21,285 nucleotides of DNA, taken from assembly GCA_015232935.1 (NCBI GenBank), contig JADFYT010000011.1, forward strand, positions 1 through 21,285, given 5' to 3'. Made by a program: the position numbers and the translations under genes. This document shows, one piece after another, positions 16,193 to 21,285 of the stretch. How positions within the stretch are numbered: position 1 is the first letter of the stretch; each line of letters starts with the position of its first letter. The notes under the pieces are model-generated. The model worked only from the letters and a program-made list of their open reading frames with translations. It searched no databases and had not been told where the DNA came from. This DNA comes from Desulfamplus sp. (lineage in GTDB: Bacteria; Desulfobacterota; Desulfobacteria; Desulfobacterales; Desulfobacteraceae).

Positions 16193-16300
16193 TTACTCAG
16201 GAATTTCAACCCTGTAATAACAATCTGGAGCGAAGCTCCCTATGTTCTTACTCAGGAATTTCAATCAGACATTAATTGCAGCGAAGCTGCTTATGTTCTC
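16193..16300. repeat. two 55-bp repeats, each carrying a GCGAAGC minihairpin
   Basis: TTACTCAGGAATTTCAA occurs at 16193-16209 and 16248-16264. Each is followed by a short hairpin, GGAGC-GAA-GCTCC (16227-16239) and GCAGC-GAA-GCTGC (16278-16290), then TATGTTCT. The two stems differ by a compensatory G-C to C-G swap. The element fills most of the gap between the two paralogous regulator genes. Confidence 0.7.
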
Positions 16301-16320
16301 AATCCACTGATCTTGAGCTG

Positions 16321-18213
16321 TCATGAATCTTGCCAGACATACACAGCCTCAACACTGTTTCCATTGCCTTTATACGTGAGTGTTTCGCAGATTGACCGCA
16401 GAATAATGATGCCCCTGCCGCTCACAAGTTTTGACGCAAGATTGGCGGGACGGCAGAGCACCTCCTGATAATTGAATCCAGGCCCTGTGTCTTCTACCTT
16501 GAAGATAAATTTACCTCCATTGTCTATGGGCATATGTCCCATATCTATCCTGATATGGCCTTTCTCAAGAAAAGTAAGGGCTTTTTCTCTCTCTTTATAA
16601 TATATCGAAAATCCATCAGGGCCATTTTTCAACGCTGAATCAAGACCCAGAAGACCGTGATCCAGGCTGTTGGTCAGGATCTCGGAAAGAACCGTAAATA
16701 TCTCGCCCTTGTGTGCCCTGAATTCATCTCTGTCCACCACAAGCTGCATCAGCATGGGGATGGGATCTGTTGTGCGTAAAACACTCGCGTTAAGCTCCAG
16801 TATCAGCTTCCATTTCATGGTCGGTTTTTCTTTTATGTCAATATTTCTTCGACCGGTTTTTTGTATGGATTTCACCGAGGGATAAGAGATTTCGACCATT
16901 GTAATATCATCGCTTGGTGTAACCTCACCCCTGAATCTTTTAAGGGTGGTGATTATTTCATCAAATATCAGATCCGGTTCAGGTGTATCTAAAATGCACT
17001 CTTCAATGCGTCTGTTTCCAAAAAACTCTCCATTGGAATCCAACGTCTCGACAACGCCGTCAGAGACCATATAGATTCTGTCATTATGGGCGATTCCGGA
17101 AACCTTGATGGTTCTGTCAAACTTGTCTTTGCCTACTATTCCAAGCGGCATGGCATGGGAGGAGATCCTCTGTACCGTGTTTCTGTCATTATTATAGATC
17201 AGCACATCAGGCATTCCCCCGTTCCATACAGATACCATGTTTCGCAAAGGGTCAATTGCAATGAGACAGGCACACAAAAACAACCCTGTAGGGAGAATTT
17301 TTTTTAATTTGCTGTTGATCTCGCTTGCAATATCGTCAATAAAATACCCTCTCTCTGTCATGTCGTAAAATATGTCCGCAACAGGAATTGCCCCGATTGC
17401 GGCTCTAAGGCCGTGGCCGGTAAAATCGCCAAGTATTATAAACTGCTGGTCAGCAAGATTTCTCGTTACAAGCAGAAGATCACCATTGAATACGGACAGG
17501 GGAGAGATGAGGTATTTTATATTTACAGCATCAAGAAAACGGGGGTTGATGATATTGGCAAAGACATTTTCTGCAAATGCCTGCTCCTGTTCAAGCTCCT
17601 GATTGCGATAGGCGACCTGTCTGAGGGCATTTTGAAGTTCATATGTACGCTCTTCCACTTTGCGTTCCAGTTCATTATTGGCCCTTTCAAGCAGAAGTTG
17701 AGCCTGCTTGCGCTCCTCCACCTCTTTTTTTAACTGAATGGTACGCTCCTCTATAACGGTCTCAAGATGGTCCCTGTACCGCTTGAGTGCAAGATGAAGC
17801 CTCACCCTGTTTTTTACGATGCTTTTTCTGAACGGCTTTGTGATATAATCCACAGCACCAAGTTCAAATCCCATGGCTTCGCTTTTCTCGTCTGCTTTTG
17901 ACGTTGCGAAAATAATCGGTATGTTACGTGTCAGCGGATCTTTTTTAAGCTCTTTGCATACATCATAACCATCCACTACTCCTGGCAGCATCACATCAAG
18001 GAGTATAAGATCTGGCAGAGGAGCGGATTTTGCGGCCTCTATCGCCTTGTCTCCGCTTTCAACAAAGAGCAGGTCATAGTCTGAAAGCACAATCTCGCCT
18101 GAATCTCCATCCCGTTTCAAATAGCCGCTGTCATGCATCTTATCGACCGAGGAGAGTATGGCCTCAAGTTTCAGGCGGCTGATCAGATCATCTTCAACAA
18201 TCAATATTTTCAT
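16321..18213 (-). CDS. response regulator with PP2C/SpoIIE phosphatase and RsbW-like ATPase domains (copy 1)
   Basis: A 630-residue paralogue of the following gene with the same order: receiver (Asp73, Lys126), coiled coil, PP2C phosphatase (GDFTGHG, MVSDGVVE, DDITMVE) and RsbW-like ATPase (EILTNSLDHG, EDTGPGF, SGRGIIILRS). The stretch from the coiled-coil end through the first PP2C half is almost residue for residue the same in both copies, whereas the receivers and the phosphatase-ATPase linker differ more. This points to a tandem duplication followed by divergence of input. The receiver has one extra residue after the acceptor (MLPGVVDG instead of MLPEMDG). Both copies carry about 20 extra residues after the first receiver helix. 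It begins 44 nt after the hybrid kinase gene, so the two are probably co-transcribed. The start ATG opens directly with MKILIVEDD; its ribosome site (AAGAGA) is weak. Confidence 0.93.
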   Translation of the reverse strand: MKILIVEDDLISRLKLEAILSSVDKMHDSGYLKRDGDSGEIVLSDYDLLFVESGDKAIEAAKSAPLPDLILLDVMLPGVVDGYDVCKELKKDPLTRNIPIIFATSKADEKSEAMGFELGAVDYITKPFRKSIVKNRVRLHLALKRYRDHLETVIEERTIQLKKEVEERKQAQLLLERANNELERKVEERTYELQNALRQVAYRNQELEQEQAFAENVFANIINPRFLDAVNIKYLISPLSVFNGDLLLVTRNLADQQFIILGDFTGHGLRAAIGAIPVADIFYDMTERGYFIDDIASEINSKLKKILPTGLFLCACLIAIDPLRNMVSVWNGGMPDVLIYNNDRNTVQRISSHAMPLGIVGKDKFDRTIKVSGIAHNDRIYMVSDGVVETLDSNGEFFGNRRIEECILDTPEPDLIFDEIITTLKRFRGEVTPSDDITMVEISYPSVKSIQKTGRRNIDIKEKPTMKWKLILELNASVLRTTDPIPMLMQLVVDRDEFRAHKGEIFTVLSEILTNSLDHGLLGLDSALKNGPDGFSIYYKEREKALTFLEKGHIRIDMGHMPIDNGGKFIFKVEDTGPGFNYQEVLCRPANLASKLVSGRGIIILRSICETLTYKGNGNSVEAVYVWQDS

Positions 18214-18257
18214 AGCTATAAATCTCTTGTGTTTATGCCAACCGTTTAAAGCCTGGC

Positions 18258-21200
18258 CTATTTTTCATTGTTGCCAATTGATTTGTCAAGACTAATGTAC
18301 TCTTCAAGACAGATCAGCTCCTTTTCAACAAGATCAATCAATTTTTCTGACTCATCCAGTTTTTTTTCCCTGGCTGCCTGTTCAAGCTGTGCAGACGCGG
18401 AAGAGAGCCTTGATGCTGTAAGATTGGCAGCACCTCCTTTTATCTTGTGAGCCTCTTTGGCGATTGTTTCTGCATCGGCATTTGTAAGAGCGTCTCTCAT
18501 CTGTATCAACTGATTTCTCACCATTTCCGGAAATCTTTGAAGTGCGTTGTCCAGGAAATCTCTATTATCACCAAACTCCTCAAGAGCCTGCTCGTAATTT
18601 ATCGGCAGTTCATCCTCAGGCAGTTGTTCACTGTCGCCTGAGATCTTGTTCAAACAGGACTGAGATAAACGATTGTCATCCTCGCGGTTTTTGAGCCTGA
18701 CCCATTTATTGACCATATTGAGAAGGGTTTTTCGTTTCAGAGGTTTTGTAAGATAGTCATCCATGCCAGCCTCAAGACATCTCTCCCTGTATCCCTCAAG
18801 AGCATGGGCAGTCATGGCTATTATAGGGGTATTTTTAAAATCATCTGTTTTTTCTTTCAAGGACGCCTCTATTTTCCGGATCTCCCTTGTCGCTTCATAG
18901 CCATCTTTGACCGGCATCTGGATATCCATCAAAATAAGATCATAAACTCTTGATTTGTATACATTTACAGCTTCCTGGCCGTTTTCGGCCAGATCCACAT
19001 GATATCCTGCCTGAGTCAAAATAAGCATGGCCACATCCTGGTTGGTAGGATAATCTTCAACCAGCAGTATCTGGAAATTATCCCTTTGCTCGTCAGACAG
19101 GGTATGCCTTGTAACCAATTGCCCGGAGCTTATTGTGTCATCATCTCTGGCAAAACCCAGAACCTTCTCAATCGCTCTTCGCAGATAATCCCGCTTCACG
19201 GGTTTTATCATATAGCCGTTCACACCTATCTCTTTGCAGGTTTTACTGTCTCCAAGCCTTCCCATTGATGTAAGAATGAGAATAGGGATCTTTTTTAAAG
19301 GCTCGACCATCCTCAACTCTCTTGCGAACTGGAATCCGTCCATATCAGGCATCTGTGCGTCAGACAGAATAAGGTCATATGTGATTGAAGAGAAAAAAGA
19401 TTTCATGAGAAACAACAGCCCCTCCTTTCCCCCGCTGACCTCATGCGGCAGACATCCCCACGATTGAAGATATTCCATCTGTACAGCCCTGTTGGTCTTG
19501 TTGTCATCCACAACCAGAACCCTTAAACCGCTCAGGTCAACTATCTCCTTTTGGGAAACCTCCTTTTGTTCATGCTGTATGGCAAAGACCGCCGTAAACC
19601 AGAAAGTGCTTCCTCTTCCCGATTCACTCTCAAGGCCAATATCTCCGCCCATAAGATGTGCAAGCTGTTTGCTTATGGTGACTCCAAGCCCTGTCCCGCC
19701 GTATTCCCTTGTGGTTGAACCGTCTGCCTGGGCAAACTCCTCAAAAATAACAGCCTGTTTCTCTTTTGGTATTCCGATGCCTGTGTCTCTTACCAGAAAA
19801 CGGATTGTGACCGAGTTTTCGGCAAGCTGCTGAAGTTCGCCTTTAATGAATATCTCCCCTTTGTTTGTAAACTTGATGGAATTGCCGCCAAGATTCATGA
19901 ATATCTGCCTGAGCCGCCCCGGATCCCCTATCAGGTTTGAAGGTACATCCGGCGATATAAAAGAGATCAACTCAATGCCTTTTTTTGCGGCCCTGTAAGC
20001 AAGAGCGTCTGATACATCATCAAGCAACGCTCTGAGATTAAATGAAATTTCCTCAATTTCAAGTTTGCCGGCCTCGATTTTTGAAAAATCCAGAATATCA
20101 TTAATGATATTGAGCAATGCATTGCTCTCTTTGCTGATCGTATATAAAAAATTCTTCTGGTTTCCATCAAGCTCTGTATCAAGAAGCAGCTCTGACATCC
20201 CTAAAATGCCATTCAGAGGCGTTCGTATCTCATGGCTCATGTTGGCCAGGAACTCTCCTTTGGCATGGCTCAGGGCTTCTGCTTTTTCCGCCATCAGCTT
20301 GAGATCCTTTGTGCGCTCTTTTATCTGCTCCTCAAGAAGTTTCTGATGGCTCTTTAACAGTGCTTCCGTATTTCTGCTGATTGCAAGCTCCTGCTCCCTG
20401 ATTTGTGCCTGTCGCCGCTCTGTGACATCTCTTGCTACAGTAACAATGGCCTGGAGATTGTCATCATTGTCCTTCATGGAGGATATAGAAAGGATCATTG
20501 GAATTTTTCTGCCATCCACATCTCTATAATCCATCTCCATATTGGTGATGGAGCCTTTTTTCATAAGCTCTTCAAGCATTTCATCCTTAAAAGGATTGTA
20601 TTCAAAAATATAGCCTGCCGGTTGTCCTACAAGCTCGCTCTCCTTGTAGCCCAACAGCCTGGCTCCGGCCGGGTTTATTTTTTGAATATCTCCGTCAGGT
20701 GACATCACAATGAGTATGTCGGTCATGGAGCGGATTATGTTTTCAGTATATTCTTTAGCCTCTTCCATAGTAGTTCTTGCTCTCTGGATCTCTTCTATCA
20801 TCCTGTTGAAAGCGTTGCCAAGAATACCGATTTCATCCTGAGTCGTTACCTCTATTTTTGCAGACAGATCACCTGTTCCAATATTTTTTACAGCCGTGGT
20901 CAAGAGACCTATGGGCCTGCTCAACTGTCTTCCTATAAAATAGAAAAGAATTGCAATGATAAACATTATGGCGGTTGTAAACATAACAAACTTTCTGGCG
21001 ATCTCCCTTACAGGTGCAAAAGCTGTATTCATAGGAAATTTTATCAACAATTTCCAGCCATTCCCTTTATAACTTAAAGAACCCCGATCTGATACAAAGG
21101 CGTACAGAACATTTCCAGACTCATTATATTCTGATATTGACAAAGGCTCTTTATATTCCAATACAGACTCTTTATACTCTGCTGCTGACACAGGTTCTTT

Positions 21201-21285
21201 AGGCTCTGCGACTGATACAGGTTCTTTAGGCTCTGCGACTGATACAGGTTCTTTATATTCAGAGACAGGTTCTTTAGACCCTGAT
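18258..21285 (-). CDS. hybrid sensor histidine kinase, HAMP-PAS-HisKA-HATPase-REC-REC-HPt (5' end off the window)
   Basis: About 1008 residues are visible and the frame is open to the window edge, so no start is assigned. In order: a repeat-rich segment (KEPVSVAEP units); the end of a Cache-like periplasmic domain (NVLYAFVSDRG, NGWKLLIKFP); one membrane helix (about 20935-21000); HAMP; a PAS domain (about 20430-20745); HisKA with MSHEIRTPLNG (His codon 20234-20232); HATPase with GNSIKFTNKG, RDTGIGIP and GGTGLG; a first receiver (SDAQMP, Asp codon 19361-19359); a second receiver (MDIQMP, Asp codon 18926-18924); and an HPt domain with AHKIKGGAAN (His codon 18449-18447). It is a complete His-Asp-His relay except for a separate output. 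The two receiver-output genes immediately downstream are the likely final acceptors. The ligand is unknown. Confidence 0.95.
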   Translation of the reverse strand, partial: SGSKEPVSEYKEPVSVAEPKEPVSVAEPKEPVSAAEYKESVLEYKEPLSISEYNESGNVLYAFVSDRGSLSYKGNGWKLLIKFPMNTAFAPVREIARKFVMFTTAIMFIIAILFYFIGRQLSRPIGLLTTAVKNIGTGDLSAKIEVTTQDEIGILGNAFNRMIEEIQRARTTMEEAKEYTENIIRSMTDILIVMSPDGDIQKINPAGARLLGYKESELVGQPAGYIFEYNPFKDEMLEELMKKGSITNMEMDYRDVDGRKIPMILSISSMKDNDDNLQAIVTVARDVTERRQAQIREQELAISRNTEALLKSHQKLLEEQIKERTKDLKLMAEKAEALSHAKGEFLANMSHEIRTPLNGILGMSELLLDTELDGNQKNFLYTISKESNALLNIINDILDFSKIEAGKLEIEEISFNLRALLDDVSDALAYRAAKKGIELISFISPDVPSNLIGDPGRLRQIFMNLGGNSIKFTNKGEIFIKGELQQLAENSVTIRFLVRDTGIGIPKEKQAVIFEEFAQADGSTTREYGGTGLGVTISKQLAHLMGGDIGLESESGRGSTFWFTAVFAIQHEQKEVSQKEIVDLSGLRVLVVDDNKTNRAVQMEYLQSWGCLPHEVSGGKEGLLFLMKSFFSSITYDLILSDAQMPDMDGFQFARELRMVEPLKKIPILILTSMGRLGDSKTCKEIGVNGYMIKPVKRDYLRRAIEKVLGFARDDDTISSGQLVTRHTLSDEQRDNFQILLVEDYPTNQDVAMLILTQAGYHVDLAENGQEAVNVYKSRVYDLILMDIQMPVKDGYEATREIRKIEASLKEKTDDFKNTPIIAMTAHALEGYRERCLEAGMDDYLTKPLKRKTLLNMVNKWVRLKNREDDNRLSQSCLNKISGDSEQLPEDELPINYEQALEEFGDNRDFLDNALQRFPEMVRNQLIQMRDALTNADAETIAKEAHKIKGGAANLTASRLSSASAQLEQAAREKKLDESEKLIDLVEKELICLEEYISLDKSIGNNEK
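21118..21285 (-). repeat. 27-bp tandem repeats in the sensor kinase's periplasmic domain
   Basis: Two perfect 27-bp copies (21201-21227 and 21228-21254) encode KEPVSVAEP. Degenerate copies flank them on both sides (KEPVSEY, KEPVSAAEY, KESVLEY, KEPLSISEY). The array reaches the window edge, so its full length is unknown. It is in frame and contains no stop. Confidence 0.85.

Noticed and set aside
16122..16193. A longer start for the copy 2 regulator
   Set aside because: The paralogue begins at the equivalent of 16121, the lengths then match, and the extra codons run into repeat DNA without a good ribosome site.
18258..21191. GTG at 21191 as the start of the hybrid kinase
   Set aside because: The frame stays open to the window edge through the same repeat units, and an N-terminal membrane segment is still missing.
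21118..21285. CRISPR-like array
   Set aside because: The repeats are contiguous, in frame and without unique spacers; they are a protein-coding tandem repeat.

Overview
The window is a roughly 21 kb chromosomal segment of a Gram-negative bacterium with moderate GC content. My best guess is an anaerobic or microaerophilic Desulfobacterota (Desulfobacteraceae-like) relative. This is inferred from gene style: a type I-beta DAHP synthase joined to aroB, multi-domain hybrid kinases, REC-PP2C-HATPase proteins, a bacteriohemerythrin-GGDEF fusion, BrnT/BrnA, and signal peptide and lipobox genes. No rRNA, tRNA, CRISPR array, transposase or phage gene was seen.

Layout. (1) 1-1241, minus strand: a DAHP synthase gene (aroF-like) runs into the 5' part of aroB, the first two steps of the shikimate pathway. 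The junction carries three degenerate 39-bp tandem repeats, each beginning with a possible start codon. (2) 1522-4565, plus strand: a secreted papain-like cysteine protease with CARDB-type repeats, a strong hairpin, then a small DUF333-like lipoprotein. (3) 4650-5915, plus strand: a DRE-TIM metallolyase of the HMG-CoA lyase / isopropylmalate synthase type, substrate unknown. (4) 5929-8644, minus strand: a BrnT/BrnA toxin-antitoxin pair, a zinc-finger-less J-domain protein and a bacteriohemerythrin-diguanylate cyclase. (5) 8960-13525, plus strand: a 1521-residue multi-membrane-span protein of unknown function. (6) 13544-14171, minus strand: a PIN-domain toxin with a small upstream antitoxin. 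(7) 14232-21285, minus strand: a signalling cluster. In transcription order it holds a large hybrid histidine kinase (5' end off the window), then two close paralogues each made of receiver + coiled coil + PP2C/SpoIIE phosphatase + RsbW-like ATPase.

How the genes may work together. Region 7 is the most coherent system: a periplasmic sensor with a repeat-expanded segment feeds a HisKA-REC-REC-HPt relay. The HPt could phosphorylate two nearly identical outputs that combine the opposing activities (phosphatase and kinase) of an RsbU/RsbW-type partner switch in one chain. The expected STAS anti-sigma antagonist and sigma factor are not in the window. The hemerythrin-GGDEF protein suggests oxygen-dependent c-di-GMP signalling. 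The remaining genes look like independent units. Non-coding structure includes 28-bp leader repeats before the protease, a pair of GCGAAGC minihairpin repeats between the two output paralogues, and a hairpin whose ends are the stop codons of two convergent genes.
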